From assembly GCA_937127125.1 (NCBI GenBank), contig CAKZLO010000011.1, forward strand, positions 1-64,000: a stretch of DNA of 64,000 bases, given 5' to 3'. The number at the start of each line of letters is the position of its first letter. The first letter of the stretch is position 1. Under the pieces are notes generated by a model. It was given only the letters and a program-made list of their open reading frames with translations, was not told the origin of the DNA and made no database searches. Origin of the DNA: an uncultured Ardenticatenia bacterium (GTDB lineage Bacteria; Chloroflexota; Anaerolineae; 4572-78; NAK82). A program made the position numbers and the translations under genes. Below, one piece after another: positions 20,355 to 29,926 of this stretch.

Positions 20355-21485
20355 ATGAAAGGTTTGTTAGCACTTGAGGATGGTCGCCTTTTCCCAGGTG
20401 TAGGGTTCGGCGCACAAGGTGTCCAAACCGGGGAGGTAGTGTTCAATACCTCCATGACCGGGTATCAGGAGATCTTGACGGATCCTTCGTATCATCGCCA
20501 GATTGTCACGATGACAGTAACGCACGTGGGCAACACTGGTGTAAACCGTGAGGATATCGAGTCGCGACGGGTGTGGGTAGCCGGCTTCGTGGTACGAGCG
20601 TTGAGCCCAATTGTGAGCAACTGGCGGGAGCAAGGCGACCTGGATAGCTACCTCAAAGCGTATGGTGTTATTGGCCTGACCGAGGTGGCAACACGAGTAC
20701 TGGTGCGCCATATTCGCAGTCGCGGCGTCATGCGCGCAGCAATTGCCCATGGCCCTGCTGCCGAGGATCCTGCTGCTCTCATTGAGCTCGCACGCAGCAC
20801 TCCCAGCATGGCAGGCGCCAATCTGGTGGACGAGGTAACGTGTTCGGAACCCTACAATTGGACAGAGGGAGGTAGCTCACAATGGTATCGCTATCGGCGT
20901 TGTAAAGAACCCGATACCTCGTCGCCATTGGTGGTGGCATATGACTTTGGTATCAAACACAATATTCTGCGTATGCTTGTAGATCGTGGCCTGCGCGTGA
21001 CTGTTGTGCCAGCCCGTACCCCGCCGCAAGAGGTGCTCGCGATGCGGCCGGCAGGTGTGTTTCTCAGCAATGGCCCGGGTGATCCTGCTGCTGTGACCTA
21101 CGCCATTGATAATGTGCGTTACCTGTTGGGAAAAGTGCCAATTTTTGGCATCTGCCTCGGGCACCAGATCTTGGCCTTGGCATTAGGTGGCCGCACGGAA
21201 AAAATGCGCTTTGGGCATCGAGGAGGTAACCAACCAGTAAAAAACTTGCTCACTGGTGTGGTGGAAATCAGCAGCCACAATCACGGCTTCGTTGTCAGCC
21301 CTGATAGCGACTTGGGAGGAGCTGAGGTTACACACATCAACTTGAACGACAACACAATTGAGGGCATCCGTCATCCCGAGCTGGGTGCCTTTAGTGTGCA
21401 ATTTCACCCCGAAGCATCACCCGGACCACACGACTCACTGTACCTGTTTGATGAGTTTGTCAAGCTGGTCCAAAGCCGGCAGTAA
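20355..21485 (+). CDS. carA: Carbamoyl-phosphate synthase small (glutaminase) subunit
   Basis: It hydrolyses glutamine and channels ammonia to CarB for carbamoyl phosphate, the start of pyrimidine and arginine synthesis. The N-terminal domain shows GEVVFNTSMTGYQEILTDPSY. The class I glutaminase domain has the nucleophile in FGICLGHQILALALGG and the His-Glu pair in VQFHPEASPGP. About 376 residues is normal. The partner carB is not adjacent. It lies 5 bases before a PfkB kinase gene, an unusual neighbour. Confidence 0.97.
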   Translation: MKGLLALEDGRLFPGVGFGAQGVQTGEVVFNTSMTGYQEILTDPSYHRQIVTMTVTHVGNTGVNREDIESRRVWVAGFVVRALSPIVSNWREQGDLDSYLKAYGVIGLTEVATRVLVRHIRSRGVMRAAIAHGPAAEDPAALIELARSTPSMAGANLVDEVTCSEPYNWTEGGSSQWYRYRRCKEPDTSSPLVVAYDFGIKHNILRMLVDRGLRVTVVPARTPPQEVLAMRPAGVFLSNGPGDPAAVTYAIDNVRYLLGKVPIFGICLGHQILALALGGRTEKMRFGHRGGNQPVKNLLTGVVEISSHNHGFVVSPDSDLGGAEVTHINLNDNTIEGIRHPELGAFSVQFHPEASPGPHDSLYLFDEFVKLVQSRQ

Positions 21486-21490
21486 CGGGT

Positions 21491-22426
21491 ATGCCTTCGA
21501 TCACTACTGTCACGCTCAACCCTGTCCTGGACAAAGCTTTCAGTGTGCCACGATTGGAACCGGGTACCGTTCATCGTCTAAGGCTGATCCGTGAAGACTT
21601 GGGGGGTAAGGGGATCAACGTTTCACGCAGTTTGCGCGCGCTGGGTATCCCAAGCCGCATCATTGCATTCTTTGGTGGCCGCATTGGTCAGTATATGCAT
21701 CAGCAGCTGTTGGCAGCTGGTTATGAAGTGGTCTGTATAGAAGTGGAAGGTGAAACGCGCCAGAATATCACCCTGCTGGACGAAGCACATCAGCAGTACA
21801 CCAAGTTCAACGAGCCAGGACCCTTAGTAAGCGAACGTCAGATCACAATGTTGCAAGATCACATCGCACAGCTGGCAAGACCGGGTGATCTGTGGGCGTT
21901 TTGTGGCAGCCTACCGCCCGACGCGCCAGATGATTTATATGCTCGCTGCATCACACTAGTGCAGGTACACGGAGGATACGCTTTCCTGGACACAAGCGGT
22001 GCCGCATTGCGCGCCGGCCTTGCAGCCCATCCCTTCGCAATAAAACCGAACAGTGAGGAAGCATCGGATCTGCTCGGCGTGGCACTCTCCAGCGACGCGG
22101 AGCACGCCGCCGCAGCGCGTCAGCTGCACACAGATGGGATCGTTTTGGTGGCACTCTCGCGTGGAGCTCGAGGAATCGTGTTGGCTACGCGGGGTCAGGT
22201 GTGGATGGCTGTTCCCCCGCCAGTGCGCGCACGCAGTCCAGTAGGCGCTGGCGATGCAGCATTGGCAGGATTGCTCTGGGCCACGCGTGATGCTTGTGAT
22301 CCCGCCGAAACTGCAGCGCGCTCTGTAGCGTGCGGTACCGCGGCTGCTATGCAGGAGGGCACCGGTGTGGGCGACCGTCAGTTGATCGAAACACTGCTAA
22401 GACAGGTTGTCGTCACCAAGCTGTAG
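21491..22426 (+). CDS. PfkB-family hexose kinase (1-phosphofructokinase/tagatose-6-phosphate kinase group)
   Basis: It phosphorylates a sugar phosphate with ATP; the LacC/FruK group uses fructose 1-phosphate or tagatose 6-phosphate. The opening TVTLNPVLDKAF, the glycine pair GGKGINVSRSLRALG and the catalytic C-terminal SPVGAGDAALAG define the group. About 311 residues is normal. It is convergent with the mannitol-1-phosphate dehydrogenase gene. Another member lies at 53.3-54.2 kb; the two are clearly different (roughly one third alike by eye), so they probably differ in substrate. Confidence 0.9.
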   Translation: MPSITTVTLNPVLDKAFSVPRLEPGTVHRLRLIREDLGGKGINVSRSLRALGIPSRIIAFFGGRIGQYMHQQLLAAGYEVVCIEVEGETRQNITLLDEAHQQYTKFNEPGPLVSERQITMLQDHIAQLARPGDLWAFCGSLPPDAPDDLYARCITLVQVHGGYAFLDTSGAALRAGLAAHPFAIKPNSEEASDLLGVALSSDAEHAAAARQLHTDGIVLVALSRGARGIVLATRGQVWMAVPPPVRARSPVGAGDAALAGLLWATRDACDPAETAARSVACGTAAAMQEGTGVGDRQLIETLLRQVVVTKL

Positions 22427-22508
22427 TCTCTGCACGCTGCGACGCTCTGGTTTTCCCTGCCTTCCAATAATCTTTTTCTCAGTCCCTATATTGGTATAAA
22501 TGGCATCA

Positions 22509-23705
22509 TCACCCTTTTTGCCACTCTGGATCGTTCTGCAAGATGCGATAGCGCTCACGCACCAGCTGCGCCAACGGTTCATCCCGATGAATGCCACATA
22601 TCTTCTCCAACGCACCGTCAAATCCTGCGTCACGGACAATGGTTTGCAGCTCGACCGCGTGGGGATCATCCGGATCATCATAAGCGAGCCCGGCAGCAAT
22701 TCCCCATGACAGGCCCAAGGGAGTAATACCATGCTTTTCGGCAAGGCGAGCTGCGCCTACTAGCCGGTCGCCGGGAGCAAGTTTGCGCAGCGGGTCACGT
22801 GCTAGTCGACTGATCGGATCCCCCAGCGCACGGTTAGCGAATCGATCTAGTAAGTACTGTACATTTTCGGCCAGCGCAACGGCATCCAGATGATGCTCTG
22901 CCTGTAGAGCACAGCTCGACTCGGTAAGCGCTTGATTAAGCAGGGCGTTGATGCGCGGATTGCGCAGTGCCTCGTAGCCATAAGTGTACCCGCGTCGATA
23001 GCCCAAGTAGCCCAACATAGCATGACCCGCATTATGGATGTACAGCTTGCGGTCGGTGTAAGCCACAAAGGGTGATACAGCATACATGCCCACTATCTGA
23101 GGTAATGGCCCCACAAAGGCATCGCGGTCCACTGGCAACACTTTATAGGGCTCAGCAACGATAAGTGTGGGGTCTTGGGCGCGCTGTTCAGGTGTTGGTA
23201 CAGGTGACATACGCGCGATAACCGATGCAACGAAACCGACACGCTCACCCAACAACGGTCTGAAAGCTTCTGGCAGCCCTTCGGCTACATGATGGCGTAA
23301 TACATCTGGTGCATCATGAAGATTTTCTGCCAAGATGATATTCTGTGGTGTGCTCTCTCCGCCCGACCAGCGTTGCGCCAAGCCAGCAGCAATGGGTGTG
23401 GCAATTGCAGATAGGGCGCGTGCGCCCACTGCAGTTGCCATGATGACGGCGCCCGCAACCTCCTTGGCCACCTGCTCTACCTGTCGTGCATCCACTGCAC
23501 GCACAGGCCCTATGGTGACATCCTCCACACCGGACACTCCGGCCAGGCGCAAGGTGTAGCTACCCCTTCTATTCAGCGCCTCGACCAGCACAAGGTCTAC
23601 GTCCACGAAGACCACATGGTAACCCGATTCGCTGAACAGCTGACCCAGGAACCCACGACCTACACTGCCTGCACCGAAAATAACAGCGCTCGGTTGTCTG
23701 TCCAT
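22509..23705 (-). CDS. mtlD: Mannitol-1-phosphate 5-dehydrogenase
   Basis: It interconverts mannitol 1-phosphate and fructose 6-phosphate with NAD. The N-terminal Rossmann motif is VIFGAGSVGRGFLG, followed by ENLHDAPDVLRHHV and the active-site region YIHNAGHAMLGYLGYRRGY. The C-terminal domain has the family fold with GDRLVGAARLAEKHG. About 398 residues is slightly longer than the usual 380. No mannitol PTS genes are nearby, so it may serve synthesis of mannitol or growth on it through another transporter. It follows the moaD-moaE gene by 36 bases on the same strand and may be read through from that block. Confidence 0.93.
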   Translation of the reverse strand: MDRQPSAVIFGAGSVGRGFLGQLFSESGYHVVFVDVDLVLVEALNRRGSYTLRLAGVSGVEDVTIGPVRAVDARQVEQVAKEVAGAVIMATAVGARALSAIATPIAAGLAQRWSGGESTPQNIILAENLHDAPDVLRHHVAEGLPEAFRPLLGERVGFVASVIARMSPVPTPEQRAQDPTLIVAEPYKVLPVDRDAFVGPLPQIVGMYAVSPFVAYTDRKLYIHNAGHAMLGYLGYRRGYTYGYEALRNPRINALLNQALTESSCALQAEHHLDAVALAENVQYLLDRFANRALGDPISRLARDPLRKLAPGDRLVGAARLAEKHGITPLGLSWGIAAGLAYDDPDDPHAVELQTIVRDAGFDGALEKICGIHRDEPLAQLVRERYRILQNDPEWQKG

Positions 23706-23741
23706 CCCAGCATCAACTCCTCAGTAGTCTGTCTACTAGGC

Positions 23742-24422
23742 TTATGCACCCCGCGGCAAATAATCCCCTTCCACCCACACCGTGCCATCCGGTCCGACTT
23801 CCTTTTTCCAAATGGGCACGATTTGCTTCAGACGCTCAATGGCATAACGGCAAGCATCGAAACAGCCATCATCGCGATGAGCACTTGAAACGGCAATAAC
23901 CACTGCAACCTCGCCTACCTCAAGGCGACCGATGCGCTGTACCATAGCGACCTCTGCAACTCGTGGCCAGCGAGTATGGATCTCCTCGGCAATCTGATGG
24001 AGCATCCGCAACGCCATCTCATCATACGCCTCGTATTCGAGGTAGAGCACTGCTTTACCACAAGAAACATTGCGCACAACGCCTACAAAAGTTGCCACGG
24101 CGCCAGTGTCTGGCCGAATGGTTCTTCGGATGATCTGCGCAGTGTCCAGCGGCTCGCGTGCGATGGCCACATAATCTGCTCCACCACTCACTGGTGGAAA
24201 AAGTGCTACCTCATCACCATCCTGCAACCGGTGGTCCGGGGTGGCGAGCTGGTGGTTAAGCGCGACAAAAGTGCGCGCCGCGATTTCCTGTAAGGCTGGA
24301 AACTCGGTGTGTAACACCTCGAGTAGATCACCTAACGTAGCACCTTCACTCAGTTCACGCACCAGCTGTGCGGCCCCAACTATCTCGCGCAGGCGGGCAA
24401 ACAACTTTACGGTTACCTGCAT
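23742..24422 (-). CDS. Fused molybdopterin synthase, MoaD-MoaE
   Basis: The first 82 or so residues are a ubiquitin-like MoaD (VTVKLFARLREIVGA ... DEVALFPPVSGG). The rest is MoaE, with VATFVGVVRNVSCGK, LEYEAYDEMALRML, the conserved RIGRLEVGEVAVVIAVSSAHR and the active-site lysines in PIWKKEVGPDGTVWVEG. Together they put two sulfurs on cyclic pyranopterin to make molybdopterin. The MoaD diglycine, which must be free to carry the thiocarboxylate, is internal here and followed by ADYVAI, so the protein probably has to be cut after it, as proposed for fused MoaX proteins of mycobacteria. I chose the ATG at 24422 by homology; a GTG at 24434 abuts the moaC stop. Confidence 0.94.
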   Translation of the reverse strand: MQVTVKLFARLREIVGAAQLVRELSEGATLGDLLEVLHTEFPALQEIAARTFVALNHQLATPDHRLQDGDEVALFPPVSGGADYVAIAREPLDTAQIIRRTIRPDTGAVATFVGVVRNVSCGKAVLYLEYEAYDEMALRMLHQIAEEIHTRWPRVAEVAMVQRIGRLEVGEVAVVIAVSSAHRDDGCFDACRYAIERLKQIVPIWKKEVGPDGTVWVEGDYLPRGA

Positions 24423-24434
24423 CGCTCGTCTCAC

Positions 24435-24959
24435 TCACTTCCCGCTCCAGATGCCACTCTTGCCTCCACTCTTATGTACCAGCCGTACCGCCTCGAGACG
24501 CATCGAACGGTCCACCGCTTTACACATATCGTAGATGGTGAGGCCAGCAATCGCCACAGCTACCAGTGCTTCCATCTCTGCCCCTGTCTTGCCCACCGTA
24601 CGTGCAATCGCACTGATTTCGATCGCGGCAGGCTCTCCCTCTGCCTCAGGTAGGTGAGGTGCAAACGTGATCCCAATGTAAGTCAGTGATAAAGGATGGC
24701 ACATTGGGATCAGCTCGTGCGCACGCTTGGCAGCCATAACGCCAGCCACTTGAGCAACAGCTAGAACATCCCCTTTGGGGGTTCCACCTTCCTGGATGAG
24801 TGTCAATGTAGACGGCTGCATCACCACACGTGCGCGGGCGATCGCCTCGCGTGGCGTGTCAGCTTTTTGGCTAACATCCACCATACGGGCGTGCCCAGCG
24901 TCATCTACATGGCTCAGCCTGCTTGAGGATTCATCAGATGGATGTTCTGCTGATCGCAT
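24435..24959 (-). CDS. moaC: Cyclic pyranopterin monophosphate synthase accessory protein MoaC
   Basis: It acts with MoaA (not in this window) in converting GTP to cyclic pyranopterin monophosphate, the first step of molybdenum cofactor synthesis. It shows RMVDVSQKADTPREAIA, the catalytic region GDVLAVAQVAGVMAAKRAHELIPMCHPL and GAEMEALVAVAIAGLTIYDMCKAVDR. About 174 residues from the ATG at 24959, chosen because CGGAG lies 6 bases upstream. A TTG at 25007 would add 16 residues and touch the hemL stop. It is part of the minus-strand hemL-moaC-moaDE run. Confidence 0.96.
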   Translation of the reverse strand: MRSAEHPSDESSSRLSHVDDAGHARMVDVSQKADTPREAIARARVVMQPSTLTLIQEGGTPKGDVLAVAQVAGVMAAKRAHELIPMCHPLSLTYIGITFAPHLPEAEGEPAAIEISAIARTVGKTGAEMEALVAVAIAGLTIYDMCKAVDRSMRLEAVRLVHKSGGKSGIWSGK

Positions 24960-25007
24960 TGATTGCTCCGCTCTGCAGTGTAAACGTTCTTCGCGTTCAG
25001 TGGACAA

Positions 25008-26294
25008 TCACACCAACTTTTCGAACGCTCTGCGCGCTGCCGTAATGGTGGAATCGATCACGCCATCATCGTGAGCAGTAGATACAAAACCAGCCTCAAA
25101 CTGGGAGGGTGCCAAATAGACACCCTGCTCCAACATCGCCTGGAAAAAGCGTGCGAAACGCTGGGTATCGGACTGTTTGGCACTCGCCCAATCGACGACT
25201 GGACCGGGGGTGAAGAAGGTAGAAAACATGGTACCCACTTGGGTGGCAAAGATGGGCACTCCTACCGCGCTTGCTGCAGCACGGATGCCCTCGCACAGTC
25301 TGCGAGTGCGTGCCACCACTCCTTCAAAGACACCGGGTTGACACAAGACGTTGAGCGTCTCGATGCCAGCCGTCATGGCCAGGGGATTCCCGCTCAGTGT
25401 TCCAGCTTGGTACATCGCCCCGGCAGGTGCGACCAGCTGCATAATCTCCACCCGGCCAGCATAAGCGCCCACCGGCAGCCCACCGCCGATCACCTTGCCC
25501 AAGGTGGTTAGGTCGGGTTCAATGCCATAGAGGGACTGGGCTCCCCCCAGCGCCACCCGGAAGCCGGTCATAACTTCATCGAAGATCAGCACTGCACCAT
25601 GCCGCCGAGTTAGCTCACGCAGGCCAGCGAGGAATCCCTCTGCCGGAGGCACCACACCCATATTCCCAGCCACCGGCTCCACGATGACGGCAGCGATCTG
25701 GCCAGGATGAGCGTTGAAGATAGTGCGCACTGCCTCCAAATCGTTATAGGGTGCTACGAGGGTATCTTGTACGGCACCGCGTGGCACCCCTGGACTGTCA
25801 GGCAGGCCCAGCGTTGCTACACCGCTACCTGCTTGCACCAATAACATATCAGCATGACCGTGATAACACCCTTCGAATTTGATGATTTTGTCCCGTCCGG
25901 TAAAGGCGCGTGCCAGACGCAAAGCGGTCATAGTCGCTTCGGTGCCAGAATTGACAAAGCGTACCATTTCACACGCCGGCATCAGCTCGCGGATTAGCTC
26001 AGCTAGTCGCGTTTCCAGGGCTGTCGGTGCACCATAGCTTGTGCCCCGTTCCACTGCTTTCTTCAAAGCTTCCACCACCTTCGGGTGAGCGTGCCCTAGG
26101 ATCAAAGGTCCCCAACTTAGCACGTAGTCGATATACCGGTTACCGTCTGCGTCATACAGGTAGGGTCCCTGCCCACGCGCAATGAACAGCGGTTGTCCTC
26201 CCACAGCACGAAAAGCACGCACTGGCGAATTGACCCCGCCTGGAATCACCTTCTGAGCAGCAGCGAACAACGTTTGAGATTGAGCAATGCGCAT
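25008..26294 (-). CDS. hemL: Glutamate-1-semialdehyde 2,1-aminomutase
   Basis: This PLP enzyme converts glutamate 1-semialdehyde to 5-aminolevulinate, the second step of the C5 tetrapyrrole route. The start is [19 protein letters not shown]. The middle carries [25 protein letters not shown] and the PLP-lysine region [19 protein letters not shown]. About 428 residues is normal. The ATG at 26294 follows GGAGGAGGAG closely. It works with HemA, encoded 7.6 kb upstream in the same block. Confidence 0.97.
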   Translation of the reverse strand: MRIAQSQTLFAAAQKVIPGGVNSPVRAFRAVGGQPLFIARGQGPYLYDADGNRYIDYVLSWGPLILGHAHPKVVEALKKAVERGTSYGAPTALETRLAELIRELMPACEMVRFVNSGTEATMTALRLARAFTGRDKIIKFEGCYHGHADMLLVQAGSGVATLGLPDSPGVPRGAVQDTLVAPYNDLEAVRTIFNAHPGQIAAVIVEPVAGNMGVVPPAEGFLAGLRELTRRHGAVLIFDEVMTGFRVALGGAQSLYGIEPDLTTLGKVIGGGLPVGAYAGRVEIMQLVAPAGAMYQAGTLSGNPLAMTAGIETLNVLCQPGVFEGVVARTRRLCEGIRAAASAVGVPIFATQVGTMFSTFFTPGPVVDWASAKQSDTQRFARFFQAMLEQGVYLAPSQFEAGFVSTAHDDGVIDSTITAARRAFEKLV

Positions 26295-26401
26295 CAGCTC
26301 CTCCTCCGCTCTCACAGCACTTTACTTTTTACAAACCGCGCTGCACCTGAGGGTATCCCCCGCCACACCCAAACGCACGTTTCCCGCCTCACGGCGCACG
26401 T

Positions 26402-27028
26402 TCACGATCCAGTCGGCGGCTCGCGCTCAACCCCTATGGGCAGTTCGGTGCGATATACTAACATCTTCCTGCCATTCAGAATGATCTCTTGGTCTATGCG
26501 TGCGCCAGGCAACGTGGCAATCATCCAGCGCACCGCACGATTGCTCTTCTCAATCGTGGCACTCAATCGCAATGCTCCGCGCCGATAAGTCTCCTCCAAG
26601 AGGTAGTCGAGCATTTTTGGTCCGATCCCTTGACGCATATAGTTGCGCCGCAAACCAAAAAAGAGCACTTCCGCCTCGTCGGGCAGCGGCTTCAGGGTAT
26701 TGGGATAGCGCAGACTCTGGAAGATCTGGCCTATCAATCCTGGGTCGCGTAGGATCTGACGCACTACAGGCCAGATCAGACGATGCCAGTATTGATACTT
26801 GATGGTACGAAACAGCTGCCGCGTATCCATAGCGACAAAACTCACCCCGACGACCATATCATTGTCCATCGCCACAAAACCGAAAGCATAGGGGGATTCG
26901 GCAAACAGCTCGTACAGACGCACCAGGAAATCCTTGCCTAGGCGGGTCAAAAAAGTGCCTGGCTGACCTTCGATATGAATTTCCGCGGCGTCCTGAGCGT
27001 CTGCACGTGTAAACGGTCTGATCTCCAT
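26402..27028 (-). CDS. GNAT-family N-acetyltransferase
   Basis: About 208 residues. The start MEIRPFTRADAQDAAEIH is typical of GNAT proteins. The acetyl-CoA loop is probably RRNYMRQGIGPKMLDYLLEE, followed by the usual strand and RAVRWMIATLPGARIDQE near the end. The substrate is unknown. It lies between the PPO gene and hemL in the heme block, with about 277 bases of non-coding sequence upstream and 107 downstream. I chose the ATG at 27028 because the GNAT fold begins there; no strong ribosome site is visible. Longer forms starting up to 75 codons upstream look non-coding. Confidence 0.83.
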   Translation of the reverse strand: MEIRPFTRADAQDAAEIHIEGQPGTFLTRLGKDFLVRLYELFAESPYAFGFVAMDNDMVVGVSFVAMDTRQLFRTIKYQYWHRLIWPVVRQILRDPGLIGQIFQSLRYPNTLKPLPDEAEVLFFGLRRNYMRQGIGPKMLDYLLEETYRRGALRLSATIEKSNRAVRWMIATLPGARIDQEIILNGRKMLVYRTELPIGVEREPPTGS

Positions 27029-27305
27029 TGCGCCGATAGCGTGACCTCGTTTCGTGATGGATATATGATGGATAAAGGAACGTCCTCTACTAGGATCTCC
27101 GGGCGCGGATAGCTGTCTCCGAGGCGCTAGTACAGTATCTCTGCCCGCTACACAACAAGTCCTTCTGACTCCAGTGACAGCATATCGCGCTTGGAAACTA
27201 TCTAGTGGGACACTCCCTGCTGGCTGGGGCAACCCGGACAGAATGGTTCGCACAACCTAATGACGCGACCTGACGCGAACAAGTGCTGATGTTACTAATG
27301 TATAC

Positions 27306-28859
27306 TTAACGTGCCGTGCACCCCGTTAATGTGGCCAGAATAGATCGCACTGTACTTTCAGCTTGCGCAATACAATCCGGAATACCAACTCCTCGGTAAG
27401 CACTACCAGTGATGTACAGTCCAGGCATCTCACTCGCCAGCTTTTCAATCTCTGTCACACGTTCCAGATGACCAACATCATACTGCGGGTTGGCATCTTG
27501 CCAACGATGCAGTTGAGCCATAACTGGATTGGCATTGATGCCCATGATACATCGTAACTCTTCGCGCACCAATTCCAAGAGGTGATCATCGTCAAGTGCT
27601 ACGGTATCTGCACGGTGCGGTCCACCCAGAAAGACGCGCAAAAGCACATAGCCATCTGGTGCCCGACAGCAAAACTTGGTGGATGTCCAAGTACAAGCCA
27701 TTAATCGACTCGGTTCACGGCGTGGGACTACGAAGCCAAAGCCATCTAAGGGATGTTCAAACCCATCACAACGATACCCCAGCGACACTGTAGCGGTTGA
27801 AACATAACGGATAGTGCGCAGATAATTGGCTAACACAGGGTGAAATGGAGCTACCAGATCTGCAGCGGTGTAAGCAGGCACTGTCAACACGACTGCGTCC
27901 GCATAGATTGCTTGACCATTTTGGAGCCAAACGCGATAACCTGGCACTCGTCTGTTATCACGCAGATCCTCTCCACCCCTGTCCACCACTGTCTCCAGGC
28001 GTACCACCGGACTCTTCAGGCACAGACTGCCCCGCAGCTGAGCACACAATGCCGCCACCAGCTCACCCAGGCCATCGCGCAGTGTCATAAACAATGGCAA
28101 GTGCGGACCAGTGCGCCGCGCGGCCTGCCGTCTCTGTACAACCATGCCCTTGATCAGACTGCGATGGGTACGCTCAAGTTCTATGAAACGTGGAAAGGTG
28201 GCCGCCAAACTCTGTCGTTCTGCATCCGAGACGTAGATGCCTGACATAAGTGGCTCAGCGATCTTGTCAAGCGCTTCGCTGCCGAGACGGCGACGAATAA
28301 AACTGGCCAAGCTTTCATCGCCATCCTGACGGCGTCGCGGGATGACCAGGTCAAGGGCCATGCGCAGCTTACCAGGCAATGAAATCAGCGGTGAGGTCAC
28401 AAAAGGGGCAAATCGCGTTGGGATGACCAACATCACTCCGTCAGGGAGCGGGCGCAAACGACCGCCGATTAGCACGTAGACCTTACGCTGAGCTTCATTA
28501 GTGCCTACTAAACGGTCTTCGAGCCCTAGTTCGCGACAGAGGTTGAGCGCAGCATTCTTCTGGGTCAGGAACGAGTCGGGGCCACCTTCCACGACGAAAC
28601 CAGAGATGTTCTCGGTGATAATCTTGCCGCCCCACTGCGCGTCACTTTCTAGCACGCTGTAGGTAACGTAGGGAGGAGCATACTTTTGCAGATAATATGC
28701 TGTGGCAAGGCCAGTGATACCTCCCCCGATGATCACGACGTGATAGCCAGATGATCCTTCGATACGGGATGATCCCATTCTGTGTCGATCAGGGTACGAA
28801 GATGAGATGTTGACAACAGATGAGTGCGCTGAAAAAGGGAGCGAAGCAGAGGAGTTCAT
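27306..28859 (-). CDS. hemY: Protoporphyrinogen/coproporphyrinogen oxidase (FAD-dependent)
   Basis: It oxidises a porphyrinogen ring by six electrons with FAD. The ADP-binding motif VVIIGGGITGLATAYYL begins near residue 40. VEGGPDSFLTQKN is near 90, and the family end GLYITGSAYRGVGIPDCIAQAE covers the FAD. About 517 residues is longer than the usual 450-480 because of an N-terminal extension of about 38 residues with no signal features. Its start overlaps the hemE stop (ATGA), so the two are translationally coupled. Sequence does not tell whether it uses protoporphyrinogen IX or coproporphyrinogen III (CgoX); the lack of HemN/HemF here leaves both open. Confidence 0.93.
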   Translation of the reverse strand: MNSSASLPFSAHSSVVNISSSYPDRHRMGSSRIEGSSGYHVVIIGGGITGLATAYYLQKYAPPYVTYSVLESDAQWGGKIITENISGFVVEGGPDSFLTQKNAALNLCRELGLEDRLVGTNEAQRKVYVLIGGRLRPLPDGVMLVIPTRFAPFVTSPLISLPGKLRMALDLVIPRRRQDGDESLASFIRRRLGSEALDKIAEPLMSGIYVSDAERQSLAATFPRFIELERTHRSLIKGMVVQRRQAARRTGPHLPLFMTLRDGLGELVAALCAQLRGSLCLKSPVVRLETVVDRGGEDLRDNRRVPGYRVWLQNGQAIYADAVVLTVPAYTAADLVAPFHPVLANYLRTIRYVSTATVSLGYRCDGFEHPLDGFGFVVPRREPSRLMACTWTSTKFCCRAPDGYVLLRVFLGGPHRADTVALDDDHLLELVREELRCIMGINANPVMAQLHRWQDANPQYDVGHLERVTEIEKLASEMPGLYITGSAYRGVGIPDCIAQAESTVRSILATLTGCTAR

Positions 28860-29884
28860 CGCTGACTCTTCTCGTGCACGATCTCCACCAGGCGAGCGAC
28901 TGCCTCGACAGGTGTCTGCGGCAACACTCCGTGACCCAAGTTGAAAATGTGCCCCGGGCGATTTGCTACTTGCTTCAGGATAAGCATAGTCTGTCGTGTT
29001 AGCTCCTCCGGTGGGCCGAGCAGCACCGAGGGGTCAAGATTGCCTTGAACAGCCCGGTCATATCCGATACGTCGCCAAGCATCTTCTAGGTGCACGCGCC
29101 AGTCCACCGCAATGACATCGCCACCTGCCGCCGCAATCCTCTCCACCATCCCACCTGTACCGGTGCTGAAATGGATGACTGGCACGCCGGTTGCCTGCAC
29201 CGTCTGGATCACGTGCTGCGAATAGGGCGCAACATAGCGATCATAATCTGCCGGGCTCAGTGCTCCCACCCAACTATCGAACAGCTGCAATGCCTGCGCA
29301 CCTGCCTCAACCTGTGCCTGCAGGTAAAGCCCCAGAAAACGGGCCAACCGTTGCATCAAAAGATACCAGGTCTCAGGTTCCCGGTACATCACAGTCTTGG
29401 TTCGTATGAGGTGGCGCGAGCTACCGCCCTCGATGGCATAGGTCGCCAGAGTGAAGGGAGCCCCGGCGAATCCAATCAACGGGACACGACCGTCGAGCTC
29501 CAGACGTGCTAAGTGGATAGCCTGCAACACAAAATGCAAGCTCTCGCGCGGATCAGGTTCGCGCAACGCCTTGACATCATCTTGATGGCGTAAGGGATTG
29601 CGAATAACTGGCCCCTCGCTATCCAGAAACTCCACTTCGAGTCCCATTGCCTCAAGAGGTGGCAGAATGTCAGAATAGATGATAGCGGCGTCCAGTTCAA
29701 ACGCACGGATAGGCTGCAAGGTGATCTGAACCGCCAGCTCAGGGGTTTTCACCAGCTGCATAGTGGTATAGCGTTCGCGTAGCTGCCGATAAGCTTCCAT
29801 ATAACGCCCTGCCTGGCGCATGAGCCAAATCGGGGTACAGTCCACTGGTTCGCGTCGGCATGCTCTAAGAAAGCGATCGTTCAT
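28856..29884 (-). CDS. hemE: Uroporphyrinogen decarboxylase
   Basis: It removes four acetate carboxyls from uroporphyrinogen III to give coproporphyrinogen III. The signature PIWLMRQAGRYMEAYR sits near residue 20, GFAGAPFTLATYAIEGG near 135, and HIFNLGHGVLPQTPVE at the end. About 342 residues is normal. Its stop overlaps the start of the oxidase gene. Its presence rules out a purely siroheme-based route to heme in this organism. Confidence 0.97.
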   Translation of the reverse strand: MNDRFLRACRREPVDCTPIWLMRQAGRYMEAYRQLRERYTTMQLVKTPELAVQITLQPIRAFELDAAIIYSDILPPLEAMGLEVEFLDSEGPVIRNPLRHQDDVKALREPDPRESLHFVLQAIHLARLELDGRVPLIGFAGAPFTLATYAIEGGSSRHLIRTKTVMYREPETWYLLMQRLARFLGLYLQAQVEAGAQALQLFDSWVGALSPADYDRYVAPYSQHVIQTVQATGVPVIHFSTGTGGMVERIAAAGGDVIAVDWRVHLEDAWRRIGYDRAVQGNLDPSVLLGPPEELTRQTMLILKQVANRPGHIFNLGHGVLPQTPVEAVARLVEIVHEKSQR

Positions 29885-29926
29885 GGTGATCTACCAGTCA
29901 CCAAAGATAATCTCTGCAGTTTACAA

